This document shows, in pieces, positions 26,511 through 34,837 of a stretch of 64,000 bases of DNA (position 1 is its first letter; every line of letters starts with the position of its first letter). A program made the position numbers and the translations under genes. The DNA lies in NCBI GenBank assembly GCA_045604545.1, contig JAZUOG010000023.1:1-64000 (forward strand), in the 5' to 3' direction. The DNA comes from RGIG1959 sp045604545. GTDB taxonomy: Bacteria; Bacillota; Clostridia; Oscillospirales; Acutalibacteraceae. The notes under the pieces are model-generated. The model made no database searches. It was not told the origin of the DNA and was given only the letters and a program-made list of their open reading frames with translations.

Positions 26511-28319
26511 ATGGCTAAAATTATCGGTATCGACCTTGGAACGACCAACTCCTGCGTCGCGGTTATCGAAGGCGGCGAGGCGGTCGTCATTCCGAACGCA
26601 GAGGGTGCGCGTACGACCCCGTCTGTTGTCGGTTTCAAGAAGGACGGCGAGCGCCTTGTCGGTCGCACTGCCAAGCAGCAGGCGGTTTCCAATCCCGACC
26701 GCACGGTTGCGTCCGTCAAACGCGAAATGGGCACCGGCTACAAGGTGACCATCGATGACAAAACCTACACTCCTCAGGAGATCTCTGCGATGATCCTGCA
26801 AAAGCTCAAGCAGGACGCAGAAGCCTACCTCGGCGACACCGTCACCGAAGCGGTCATCACCGTTCCCGCTTACTTTACCGACGCCCAGCGTCAGGCAACC
26901 AAGGACGCGGGCAAGATCGCCGGCATGGAAGTCAAGCGCATCATCAACGAGCCCACTGCGGCGGCGCTTGCGTACGGCATTGACAAAGAGAACGAACAAA
27001 AGATCATGGTTTACGACCTCGGCGGCGGTACCTTCGACGTTTCCATCATCGAAATGGGTGACGGCGTTCAGGAAGTTCTCGCGACAGCGGGTAACAACCG
27101 CCTCGGCGGCGACGACTTCGACCAGAAGGTTGTCGACTGGATGGTCGCGGAATTCAAAAAGGCGGAGGGTGTTGACCTTTCCGGCGATAAGATGGCGATG
27201 CAGCGTCTGCGTGAAGCGGCCGAAAAGGCGAAGATCGAGCTTTCCGGCGGCATGACCAGCAACATCAACCTGCCGTTCATCACGGCGGATGCCAACGGCC
27301 CGAAGCACCTCGACCTCACGCTTACCCGTGCAGAGTTTAACCGTCTGACCGAAAGCCTCGTTCAGGCGACCATGACTCCTGTCAAGCAAGCGCTCAGCGA
27401 CAGCGGTCTGTCCACCTCCGAAATCGATAAGGTTCTGCTTGTCGGCGGTTCCACCCGTATTCCCGCTGTTCAGGAAGCGGTCAAGAACTTCATGGGCAAA
27501 GAACCCTTCAAGGGCATCAATCCCGACGAATGTGTTGCCATGGGCGCCGCGCTTCAGGCGGGTGTTCTCGGCGGCGAGGTGAAGGGCCTGTTGCTTCTCG
27601 ATGTTACCCCGTTGTCTCTCGGTGTGGAGACCATGGGTCGCGTTATGACGAAGGTCATCGAGCGCAACACCACCATTCCCACCAAGAAGAGCCAGATCTT
27701 CTCCACGGCGGCGGATAATCAGCCCTCCGTTGAGATTCACGTTCTGCAAGGTGAGCGCGAATTTGCCGCTGACAACAAGACACTCGGCGTGTTCCATCTG
27801 GACGGCATTGCTCCCGCACCCCGCGGTATCCCGCAGATCGAGGTGACCTTCGATATCGATGCCAACGGTATCGTCAACGTCAGCGCGAAGGATCTTGCCA
27901 CCGGCCGTGAGCAAAAGATCACCATCACCTCCAACACCAACATGTCCAAGGAGGAAGTGGAAAAAGCGGTGAAGGACGCCGAGGCGTATGCCGCTGAAGA
28001 CAAGAAGCGCCGTGAAGTTGTCGAACTTCGCAACGAGGCCGATCAAGCGGTTTATCAGTGCGAAAAGGCGCTGGGCGAGTTTGGTGACAAGGTGGATGAA
28101 ACCGACAGAACCAACGTCCAGGCAAGCATCGATGCCCTTAAAGAGGCGTTGAACGGTGAAGACACCGACGCGATCAAGGCGAAGAAGGAAGAGCTGATGA
28201 AGGTGTTCGGCGAAGTGGCCACCAAGGTGTACCAGGCGGCGGCTCCCGCTGACGGTCAGGCTCCTGTCGACGGTGCCGCACAGGGTGACGACGGCTTCTA
28301 TGACGGCGATGTCCAATAA
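26511..28319 (+). CDS. dnaK: chaperone DnaK (Hsp70)
   Basis: A 602-residue ATP-dependent chaperone. The nucleotide-binding domain starts IGIDLGTTNSCVAV and carries the DLGGGTFDVS phosphate loop; the substrate-binding domain and helical lid follow, ending in a short disordered tail rich in Ala, Asp and Gly. Length is normal for Firmicutes, lacking the longer loop of Gram-negative DnaK. ATG 26511 has aggagga upstream. An additional weak -10-like TATGAT (26488-26493) lies before the RBS, so an internal promoter is possible but unsupported by a -35 box. Confidence 0.98.
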   Translation: MAKIIGIDLGTTNSCVAVIEGGEAVVIPNAEGARTTPSVVGFKKDGERLVGRTAKQQAVSNPDRTVASVKREMGTGYKVTIDDKTYTPQEISAMILQKLKQDAEAYLGDTVTEAVITVPAYFTDAQRQATKDAGKIAGMEVKRIINEPTAAALAYGIDKENEQKIMVYDLGGGTFDVSIIEMGDGVQEVLATAGNNRLGGDDFDQKVVDWMVAEFKKAEGVDLSGDKMAMQRLREAAEKAKIELSGGMTSNINLPFITADANGPKHLDLTLTRAEFNRLTESLVQATMTPVKQALSDSGLSTSEIDKVLLVGGSTRIPAVQEAVKNFMGKEPFKGINPDECVAMGAALQAGVLGGEVKGLLLLDVTPLSLGVETMGRVMTKVIERNTTIPTKKSQIFSTAADNQPSVEIHVLQGEREFAADNKTLGVFHLDGIAPAPRGIPQIEVTFDIDANGIVNVSAKDLATGREQKITITSNTNMSKEEVEKAVKDAEAYAAEDKKRREVVELRNEADQAVYQCEKALGEFGDKVDETDRTNVQASIDALKEALNGEDTDAIKAKKEELMKVFGEVATKVYQAAAPADGQAPVDGAAQGDDGFYDGDVQ

Positions 28320-28330
28320 TGCATAATACC

Positions 28331-28367
28331 GACGCCCCTTTGCCTCAAAAGCGGCAAAGGGGTCGTC
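28331..28367 (+). other. intercistronic hairpin between dnaK and dnaJ
   Basis: A GC-rich 14-bp inverted repeat (28331-28344 with 28353-28367) around an 8-nt loop. It lacks a T run, so it is not a standard terminator. It may protect or process the dnaK message and lower dnaJ expression. Confidence 0.65.
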
Positions 28368-28401
28368 ATTGTACACGAACATATATTGAGGAGAATTCAT
28401 C

Positions 28402-29550
28402 ATGGCTGAAAAACGGGATTATTACGAGGTGCTCGGTGTTTCAAAGGGTGCTTCTGATGATGAAATCAAAAAAGCCTATCGCAAAAAGGCCAAACAGTAT
28501 CACCCCGATCTGAATGCGGGCGATGCCGAGGCAGAGGCGAAGTTTAAGGAAGTCAACGAAGCATACGAAGTGCTTTCCGATGATCAGAAAAAAGCGCGCT
28601 ATGACCAATTCGGTCATGCCGGTGTCGATCCGAACTACGGTGCAGGACCCGGCGGCGGTGCATACGGCGGCTATGGCGGCGGTATGGATTTTGACTTCGG
28701 CGATGTGTTTTCCTCGTTTTTCGGCGGCGGTCGTCGCAGTAATCCGAACGCGCCGCGCCGCGGCGGCGATGTTGCGGCATCGGTGGTAATCTCGTTTGAA
28801 GAGGCCGCCAAGGGTTGTAAAAAGCAGGTCGAAGTGACGATCGTTGAAAGCTGTACCGATTGTAACGGCAGCGGCGCCGAAAAGGGGACGTCTCCGAAAA
28901 CGTGTCCCAATTGCGGTGGTACCGGTCAGGTACGCCGTCAACAGCGTACGCCGTTCGGTGTCATGCAGACTCAAGCGGCGTGTGACCGTTGTCACGGTCG
29001 CGGCAAGGTGATCGAAAAACCGTGTCATGTCTGTAAAGGAAGCGGTCGTGTGACGGCGCGTCGTCACGTGGGCATCAACATTCCCGCCGGCATTGACGAC
29101 GGACAGATCCTGTCTATCCGCGGAAAAGGTAACGCCGGACAGAACGGCGGTCCTGCGGGTGATCTGGAAGTGCGTGTGTCGGTGCGTCCGCATCCGTTCT
29201 TTGAACGCTCCGGAAACGATATTATTTGCGATCTGCCGCTGACCTTCGTTCAGGCGGCACTCGGCGCGGAGATCGAGGTTCCCACCCTTGACGGCAGTAT
29301 TCCTTACACCATCAAGGAGGGCACGCAACCCGGCGAACGTCTCGTCATCAAAGGAAAAGGTTTCCCCGATGTGCGCGGTCGCAGACAGGGCGATCTGGTG
29401 TTCCTTGTGACGGTGGAGGTGCCCAAAAACCTCAGCCGCAGTCAAAAAGACATTCTTAAACAGTTTGATGAAACGACCTCTGACAAGCAATACCAAAAGC
29501 GAAAATCGTTCTTTGATAAGCTGAAGGATATGTTCGGCAACGAATCATAA
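28402..29550 (+). CDS. dnaJ: chaperone DnaJ (Hsp40)
   Basis: The product has 382 residues. The J domain (residues 1-70) holds the HPD tripeptide in YHPDLN; a Gly-rich linker follows, then four zinc-binding CxxCxGxG repeats (CTDCNGSG, CPNCGGTG, CDRCHGRG, CHVCKGSG) and the two beta-sandwich substrate-binding domains. It delivers clients to DnaK and stimulates its ATPase. ATG 28402 follows gaggag. It ends the heat-shock operon, before a strong terminator. Confidence 0.98.
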   Translation: MAEKRDYYEVLGVSKGASDDEIKKAYRKKAKQYHPDLNAGDAEAEAKFKEVNEAYEVLSDDQKKARYDQFGHAGVDPNYGAGPGGGAYGGYGGGMDFDFGDVFSSFFGGGRRSNPNAPRRGGDVAASVVISFEEAAKGCKKQVEVTIVESCTDCNGSGAEKGTSPKTCPNCGGTGQVRRQQRTPFGVMQTQAACDRCHGRGKVIEKPCHVCKGSGRVTARRHVGINIPAGIDDGQILSIRGKGNAGQNGGPAGDLEVRVSVRPHPFFERSGNDIICDLPLTFVQAALGAEIEVPTLDGSIPYTIKEGTQPGERLVIKGKGFPDVRGRRQGDLVFLVTVEVPKNLSRSQKDILKQFDETTSDKQYQKRKSFFDKLKDMFGNES

Positions 29551-29551
29551 T

Positions 29552-29590
29552 AAAAACCTTGCCTGATGTTGTGTCAGGCAAGGTTTTTTG
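29552..29590. terminator. bidirectional terminator after dnaJ
   Basis: A 15-bp stem (29552-29566 with 29574-29588) with A and T tracts on either side, between the convergent dnaJ and WYL genes. Confidence 0.92.
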
Positions 29591-29593
29591 TTG

Positions 29594-30565
29594 TTATTGT
29601 GCAAAGGCGTCAATCATACGCCGCATGTCGGAAACGGCTTTTTCGGGGGAGAGAATGCGGATATTGCCGCCAAATTCGAACACCCAGCCGTAAAACGTCG
29701 GGGAGAGCGCCACCGTGACGGTGGCGACAAAATGCTCATCATCGAAAACGACGGTGTTGACCTCCTCCGAAAAACGATCGATCACGGTTTTCATCATCTC
29801 GTTTTTGCAAAGCAGTTCCACAGTCGCCGTTTCGCCTTGAAACATGTGAAATACCGCTTTGCTGTACTCGGCAATGTCAAATCCTTCGGGAGCGGGAACA
29901 CGCTGTTCATCGGCAATATCGGGGATTCCTGCGATGCGGTCGACGCGGAAGGTTGATACTGCCTCGTGCTTGTCGCACCAGCCCACAACATAATAGTAGT
30001 CGCCGCTCCACACACAGGAATACGGGCTGAGCGTGTAGATTTCACCGTCGCCGCGCAGAACACGTTCTTTTTCGGGGGTATATTCCGTATAGGAAAACCG
30101 CATTTTTTTGTCGGCATCGATGGCATTGTGGATGGTGTCGATAATATAGTAGATCTGTTCGTTGTGAGGGCGGGGGATGTCCGCCATATTGACGCGTGAG
30201 GTGAGGCTTTTCGCCAGATGCTCGCTTGTGAGAGTTCTCAGCTTATCGATCAGTTCCGCGCTCTTTTTGGTTGTCAGGCACCGTGATGAGCAGATGGCGT
30301 CCGCCATCAGTCGCAATTCGGGCATTTCAAATGTGCGATTGCCGACAAAGTATAAGTTTTGTTTTGAACGCACTGTCACGATATCCACACCGTAATAACG
30401 CAGTGCTGCGATATCCTTATAAAATGTGGTACGATGGGTGTGAGTGGCATATTCATGCTCAAGAATGTGCATGATTTGTGTGGCGGAGAGCGGATGCGCT
30501 TCGTCGGTGCGTGTTTCCAAGATCTGTTTGATATACAGAATGCGGGTTTGTGCGGTATATGCCAT
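29594..30565 (-). CDS. WYL-domain transcriptional regulator
   Basis: A 323-residue DNA-binding protein of the YafY/WYL type. Residues about 1-75 form a winged helix (LSATQIMHILEHEYATHTHRTTFYKDIAAL). A WYL domain follows (YTLSPYSCVWSGDYYYVVGWCDKHEAVSTFRVDRI), and a C-terminal WCX-like extension ends the protein. WYL domains are thought to bind nucleic acid or small ligands. ATG 30565 is chosen because ggagga sits six bases upstream; an ATG at 30571 abuts the RBS and is less likely. It is divergent from the 30685 membrane protein across a region with a 22-bp near-palindrome, which may be its operator. Confidence 0.88.
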   Translation of the reverse strand: MAYTAQTRILYIKQILETRTDEAHPLSATQIMHILEHEYATHTHRTTFYKDIAALRYYGVDIVTVRSKQNLYFVGNRTFEMPELRLMADAICSSRCLTTKKSAELIDKLRTLTSEHLAKSLTSRVNMADIPRPHNEQIYYIIDTIHNAIDADKKMRFSYTEYTPEKERVLRGDGEIYTLSPYSCVWSGDYYYVVGWCDKHEAVSTFRVDRIAGIPDIADEQRVPAPEGFDIAEYSKAVFHMFQGETATVELLCKNEMMKTVIDRFSEEVNTVVFDDEHFVATVTVALSPTFYGWVFEFGGNIRILSPEKAVSDMRRMIDAFAQ

Positions 30566-30597
30566 GATCATTCCTCCGTTTAAGCGGTGCTGTATTC

Positions 30598-30626
30598 AGT
30601 ATACGATAAATGAAGCTACATGACAA
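30598..30626 (-). promoter_or_regulatory. promoter of the WYL regulator
   Basis: On the minus strand TTGTCA (30621-30626) and TATACT (30598-30603), 17-bp spacer. Confidence 0.78.
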
Positions 30627-30640
30627 GTGTAATTTGTGAT

Positions 30641-30662
30641 GGTGTTGTCAATTGACGACACC
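30641..30662. promoter_or_regulatory. 22-bp near-perfect palindrome, candidate operator
   Basis: GGTGTTGTCAA / TTGACGACACC: the two 11-bp half-sites are complementary at ten positions. It lies in the divergent intergenic region, 22 bp before the start codon at 30685 and just upstream of the WYL gene's -35 box. Confidence 0.6.
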
Positions 30663-30684
30663 TTACGGAAAGGGGAGACTCTTG

Positions 30685-31455
30685 ATGATCAGAAAATTTA
30701 TGTTACGGTTGTTTTCCAATACCTACAGCGGCGTATCGTTCACGTGGATGTCGTGGTGGCATTTGGCGTATCTTATCGGTGTGTTCGGCACGACAGCATT
30801 TGCTGTGTGGCGGTTTACCAAACACAACCATGTGAAAACACCGAAAATGATCCGTGCACTGGCGTGTCTCATTCCGACGGTCTACGTTGCGGATTTCTTT
30901 CTGATGCCGTTTGCCTCTGACAATGCCGGCATACAGGTGATCAAGCTCCCGTTTCACATCTGTACATTGCTGGCTGTTTTGATTCCGTTCGCCCAGTTCA
31001 ATTCTCATGTATCCATGTGGCGGGAAGCCATCACCGTGTTGTCGGTTACATGTTCGTGTTTGTTTCTCTTGTACCCGGGCACGGCGCTCGGCAACTATGA
31101 CCCATGGTGCTATCTGGTGTTTCAAACGTTTTCGTATCACGGACTCATGTTTTTGTGGGGGATGCTGACGATCGTTTCCAAATCGGTCACGTTGACGTAT
31201 GCCTGCCTGAAACGTGTGGCGATTGTGATCGTCGGGGTGATCATGTGGGCATCCTTCGGAAATGCCGCCTATACGCACGGCGGCATGGTGTACGATTGGT
31301 TCATGCTGACGGGAAGGAGCTTGCCTGTTCGATTTCCTCCCGCCATACAATCGATCTTGCCGTTTATTCTGCCGTTCGTGGTGTTTGCGGTGGTATTTGG
31401 GGGAAGTGCCTTGGTGGTGTTTCTCTCAAAACGAGTACAAGAACATCGTTACTGA
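30685..31455 (+). CDS. YwaF/TMEM164-like integral membrane protein
   Basis: The product has 256 residues, with about seven helices. The combination of LPFHICTLLAVLIPFAQF in the middle and the FQTFSYHG segment resembles the YwaF family (related to eukaryotic TMEM164), whose bacterial role is unclear; TMEM164 is described as an acyltransferase. ATG 30685 follows aagggga. It is divergent from the WYL regulator and may be its target. A bidirectional terminator follows. Family assignment is moderate because it rests on short motifs. Confidence 0.62.
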   Translation: MIRKFMLRLFSNTYSGVSFTWMSWWHLAYLIGVFGTTAFAVWRFTKHNHVKTPKMIRALACLIPTVYVADFFLMPFASDNAGIQVIKLPFHICTLLAVLIPFAQFNSHVSMWREAITVLSVTCSCLFLLYPGTALGNYDPWCYLVFQTFSYHGLMFLWGMLTIVSKSVTLTYACLKRVAIVIVGVIMWASFGNAAYTHGGMVYDWFMLTGRSLPVRFPPAIQSILPFILPFVVFAVVFGGSALVVFLSKRVQEHRY

Positions 31456-31456
31456 C

Positions 31457-31497
31457 AAAAAGCGGATCTTCCACAAAATGGAAGATCCGCTTTTTTG
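31457..31497. terminator. bidirectional terminator
   Basis: A 17-bp near-perfect stem with a 5-nt loop and T6 tail, between the YwaF-like gene and the convergent symporter gene. Confidence 0.93.
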
Positions 31498-31498
31498 C

Positions 31499-32875
31499 TT
31501 ATATAAACTTTTGCACAATGCCGACAACAAACAGCACCGCAATGATGACCGGTAACACATAGGTCAAGTACACGCGCATCCAATCGGCCAGTTTCAAGCC
31601 TTTGCCGATGTTGGTTTCCTTCTGGAATTTTTTGAATCCCCAACCGTAGCGGGTCGTGCAGAAAAGCACATAGATCAGCGATCCGACGGGAAGCAGAACG
31701 TTGGAGACAATGAAATCTTCCAGATCGAGAACGGTGGACGATCCGCCGAGCGGGTGGAAATCGCTTAACAGATTGAAACCGAAAATACACGGCAACGACA
31801 GCACGATCAATGCCGCACCATTGATCAGACACGCTTTGGCACGGGAAAAGCCCATGTCCATCCAGCAAGCAACGATGTTTTCAAAAACCGCGATGATGGT
31901 TGACAGTGCCGCAAAGGACAGGAACAGGAAGAATAAGCAACCCCACACATCGCCAAACGGCATATCGGCAAAAATCGTAGGAAGGGCTTTGAAAATCAGA
32001 TCGGGACCGCCTTCTCCTTTGAGAGAGGGATTGTAGGTGAAGATGGCAGGGAACAGAACGAGACCCGCTGAAACGGCCACGACGGTGTCAAGAACCGCGA
32101 TGTTGATAGCTTCACCGAAAAGGGTGCGTTCTTTCTTTAGGTAGCTGCCGAAGATGGCCATCGAGCCCATGCCGATGCTGAGCGTGAAGAACGCTTGACT
32201 CATTGCACTCACAATAACTCCGAAAATGCCGCCTTCCACATTGGCTATGGCATCGGGGTTCGGAACGAGATAAAACTTCAGACCTTCTGCCGCGCCGGGG
32301 AGAAGCAGGCTGTTGACAACCAGTACCGCAATCAGCGCCAAAAGCGCCAGCATCATGTATTTGGTGATACGCTCAATGCCTTTTTTGACACCGAACAAGC
32401 AAGCGATAACGCCAATGACAATAGCAACGGATGCAAACAGCAGCATTGACCACGGGTTTTCCAGCATACTGCTGTTCAGGGTGGCGGCACCGGCTTCGTC
32501 AATACCGCCAAACTTGCCTTGCGCGCCGAAAACAAAGTATTGCAACATCCATCCCGACACGGTGGAATAAAACATCAGCAGGAGATAATTGCCGGCCAAA
32601 GCGGGGAAACGGTGATAGTGCCATTTGCTGCCTGCGGGCTCCAGCTCTTGATACATTTTGACCGGACTGCGTTGCGATGCACGGCCCATGGCGAATTCCA
32701 TCGTCATGACGGGAATTCCCAGTGCGATGAGGAAAAAGAAATACAACAACACAAAAATGGCACCGCCGTTTGCGCCGACCATTGACGGGAAGCGCCATAC
32801 ATTACCGATACCGATGGCACAGCCCGCGCTGAGCAGAATGAAGCCAAGGCGGCTGCCGAGTTTTTCTCGTTTCAT
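31499..32875 (-). CDS. sodium-dependent neurotransmitter:sodium symporter (NSS) family transporter
   Basis: The product has 458 residues, eleven to twelve helices. The first helix carries the NSS signature (GFILLSAGCAIGIGNVWRFP), whose backbone binds sodium and substrate in LeuT, and a GIPVMTMEFAMG segment follows in helix 2. Bacterial members import amino acids with sodium. The closest layout is the MhsT-like group of about 450 residues. ATG 32875 has aaggaga upstream. It is a single gene with terminators on both sides. Substrate is not determinable, though hydrophobic amino acids are common for this group. Confidence 0.93.
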   Translation of the reverse strand: MKREKLGSRLGFILLSAGCAIGIGNVWRFPSMVGANGGAIFVLLYFFFLIALGIPVMTMEFAMGRASQRSPVKMYQELEPAGSKWHYHRFPALAGNYLLLMFYSTVSGWMLQYFVFGAQGKFGGIDEAGAATLNSSMLENPWSMLLFASVAIVIGVIACLFGVKKGIERITKYMMLALLALIAVLVVNSLLLPGAAEGLKFYLVPNPDAIANVEGGIFGVIVSAMSQAFFTLSIGMGSMAIFGSYLKKERTLFGEAINIAVLDTVVAVSAGLVLFPAIFTYNPSLKGEGGPDLIFKALPTIFADMPFGDVWGCLFFLFLSFAALSTIIAVFENIVACWMDMGFSRAKACLINGAALIVLSLPCIFGFNLLSDFHPLGGSSTVLDLEDFIVSNVLLPVGSLIYVLFCTTRYGWGFKKFQKETNIGKGLKLADWMRVYLTYVLPVIIAVLFVVGIVQKFI

Positions 32876-32955
32876 AAACCAATGTCTCCTTTTGGTGAAT
32901 AATGAACTGTTTTATTATATCACAGATATATCGATCTTTCCAGTACTTTTTCGGC

Positions 32956-32992
32956 AAAAAAAGAAGCTGCTCAAAAGAACAGCTTCTTTTTG
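32956..32992 (-). terminator. intrinsic terminator of the dockerin gene
   Basis: A 9-12-bp stem (AAGAAGCTG with its complement) and T run on the minus strand, just after the stop at 32999. Confidence 0.85.
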
Positions 32993-32998
32993 AAAAAG

Positions 32999-34318
32999 TC
33001 ATTGCGTCAGCATCGTGAGGATCAGTCTCACATCGGTGGTGTTGGCAATACCGTCAAAGTTGAAATCCGCGATCATGATCTGATGATCGGTGAGCTCCGT
33101 ATTGCCGGTGATATACATCAGAATCAGCCGCGCATCGCTTGTGGTGACCTGACCGTCATTGTCGGTATCACCGGGGATCAGCACATCGTTCACCGTCGGA
33201 TTGGTGGTGGGAGCGGTGGTTGTTGTCGTCATGACAGATGTTTCGGGATAAGTGGTGACAGGATACGTGGTGTTCCATGTTGTCGCATACGTTGTGGTTG
33301 TCATGGTGACGGTGGAATTGTCGGTGGTCGGCGTGGTCGTGCCGCTGGTGGTGTCGGTCGTGCCGGTTGTGATGTCATCCCACGGGAAGGAGGGAATGGT
33401 GGTGGTCTGAATGTTGGGAACAGGTTCCATGCAGACAGGCTGATCGGACAGCGCCAGATGACCGACTGTGATCGAGCCGGGGTTATAAAGCGTGATCGCG
33501 ATTTCCGTGATGGTGTAGATCTCGGAAGATTCGCCGTACAGTTTCTCATACAAATCGGCAATGTCGATCGACACGGCATAGCCGCCTTTGGGAATGATGT
33601 CGCTGTCACTGCCGACGATGCCTGCAAAATAGGCTCTCGCAGAGCTATCAGCGTTGATTTCAATGGAGAACGGCGTATTGTTGCGAATGGTCATGTGCAG
33701 ATAGGGGAGCGTTTTCACACTCCAACCACTGCCGTTTGTCGGTGCAATCAGAATGGTTTCGCCGTTATAGCTGTAGCAGTCACAGCACAGCCAGTTGCCG
33801 CCGGCGGGATCGCCCAGCATCGACACACTGTCGCTGGTGAAGATTTCTGCTGTCGACAGCAGATCCACCGTCAGTCCGCATACCGCATCGGTCGTCTCGG
33901 TCGTAGGCGGCCACGTGGTGGGAGCCGTACCGTCGGGCCCCGTCAGAACAATGGTCGTGGTGGTCGTGGTCGGCCATGTGGTGGGAGCGGTGCCGTCAGG
34001 GCCTGTCAGAACGATCGTGGTGGTGGTCGTTGTGGGCGGCCATGTGGTATTTGTCACACAATCCCACCATGTGGTGGTCGTTTCCGTGTTGTGGGAGGTG
34101 ATATTACCGCTCGGCTCGGGACGAAGCGTCGACGCCGTGGTGGTTGTCGTTTCGGGAGGCGGAGTGGTAGAGCAACAGACCCATGTGGTGGTGGTTGTGT
34201 AAAACGGCATGGTCGTGGTCGGATACACATTTGCACTGCCTGCAAATGTTGTCATCGGTGACATGATCAGTATCAGCAACAGCAGCACCGCCGTGATCAA
34301 AGTCCATTCTCTTTTCAT
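32999..34318 (-). CDS. secreted Thr-rich protein with C-terminal dockerin
   Basis: The product has 439 residues. A signal peptide (cleavage after about residue 26, TTFA-GS) is followed by a long Thr/Pro-rich linker with two repeats, then a beta-rich module of about 140 residues ending in PGSITVGHLALS, which looks like a carbohydrate-binding or similar sandwich domain. A second Thr-rich linker leads to a C-terminal dockerin type I with two calcium loops (DTDNDGQVTTSD and DFNFDGIANTTD). Dockerins plug into cohesins of cellulosome-like scaffolds or cell-surface proteins. No catalytic domain is evident. ATG 34318 has aaaggagg. It has its own promoter and terminator. No cohesin gene is in the window. 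Confidence 0.85.
   Translation of the reverse strand: MKREWTLITAVLLLLILIMSPMTTFAGSANVYPTTTMPFYTTTTTWVCCSTTPPPETTTTTASTLRPEPSGNITSHNTETTTTWWDCVTNTTWPPTTTTTTIVLTGPDGTAPTTWPTTTTTTIVLTGPDGTAPTTWPPTTETTDAVCGLTVDLLSTAEIFTSDSVSMLGDPAGGNWLCCDCYSYNGETILIAPTNGSGWSVKTLPYLHMTIRNNTPFSIEINADSSARAYFAGIVGSDSDIIPKGGYAVSIDIADLYEKLYGESSEIYTITEIAITLYNPGSITVGHLALSDQPVCMEPVPNIQTTTIPSFPWDDITTGTTDTTSGTTTPTTDNSTVTMTTTTYATTWNTTYPVTTYPETSVMTTTTTAPTTNPTVNDVLIPGDTDNDGQVTTSDARLILMYITGNTELTDHQIMIADFNFDGIANTTDVRLILTMLTQ
33909..34037 (-). repeat. in-gene tandem repeat, 63 and 66 bp units
   Basis: Two nearly identical units encode the Thr tract followed by IVLTGPDGTAPTTWP in the first linker of the dockerin protein. A third partial copy continues to about 34055. 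Such linkers vary in length by slippage. Confidence 0.85.
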
Positions 34319-34373
34319 GTGATAACCTCCTTTATGGAAAAATAGGTAAAAATGAGGCATTCCCTTCAATTAC

Positions 34374-34402
34374 AGTATAAAGAATATAAAATCAAATTAC
34401 AA
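34374..34402 (-). promoter_or_regulatory. promoter of the dockerin gene
   Basis: On the minus strand TTGTAA (34397-34402) and TATACT (34374-34379), 17-bp spacer, in an AT-rich stretch. Confidence 0.72.
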
Positions 34403-34443
34403 GAGAAAAATGAAAAAACGTCAGATTGTACAACCGAAAACAG

Positions 34444-34473
34444 AAAAAAGGCTGTCTTTCGACAGCCTTTTTT
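34444..34473 (-). terminator. terminator of the small lipoprotein gene
   Basis: A 13-bp stem (AAAAAAGGCTGTC and its complement) with a 4-nt loop; T-rich on both strands. Confidence 0.9.
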
Positions 34474-34478
34474 GAAAA

Positions 34479-34724
34479 TCAGAACAAATTGCCGAGCGCA
34501 TCGCCGAGCGCGGAGACACCGTCTCCGACGGCATCGCCGAGTGCCGAGACACCGTTGACAATGGCTTCACAGCTTTCGCAAACATAGGCGGATTTGTCAC
34601 CGATAGTCACTTTCGTGGTGTCAACGTCGGTCTTGCCGCAGGCTTCACACTCACTGGGAGCACAGCCGACAAACGCCGTCATCGCAAGTACCCCTATCAA
34701 CAACAAAGCAATCCATTTTTTCAT
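34479..34724 (-). CDS. small lipoprotein with two CxxC knuckles
   Basis: The product has 81 residues. A lipoprotein signal peptide ends at the lipobox AFVGC (acylated Cys21). The mature part has two zinc-ribbon-like pairs (CEACGK and CESCEA), followed by a short Gly/Ala/Leu-rich tail in which SALGDA repeats twice. It probably sits on the outer face of the membrane and may bind zinc. ATG 34724 follows ggagagga. The gene has its own near-consensus promoter and terminator, so it is likely well expressed. I do not recognise a family. Confidence 0.72.
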   Translation of the reverse strand: MKKWIALLLIGVLAMTAFVGCAPSECEACGKTDVDTTKVTIGDKSAYVCESCEAIVNGVSALGDAVGDGVSALGDALGNLF

Positions 34725-34767
34725 AGTGATCTCTCCTCTCCATGTATGTAGCGGGGCTACTGACTCT

Positions 34768-34796
34768 ATTATATGCCAAACGCCACGCCTTGTCAA
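34768..34796 (-). promoter_or_regulatory. near-consensus promoter of the small lipoprotein
   Basis: On the minus strand TTGACA (34791-34796) and TATAAT (34768-34773), both perfect, 17-bp spacer. Confidence 0.9.
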
Positions 34797-34837
34797 TGTG
34801 AACGGAACAAACAAATTTCATTATGCAATAAGCATAA

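Noticed and set aside
26505..28403. Long open frame antisense to dnaK (about 630 codons)
   Set aside because: Mirror of highly biased dnaK codons; no family motifs, and dnaK is certain.
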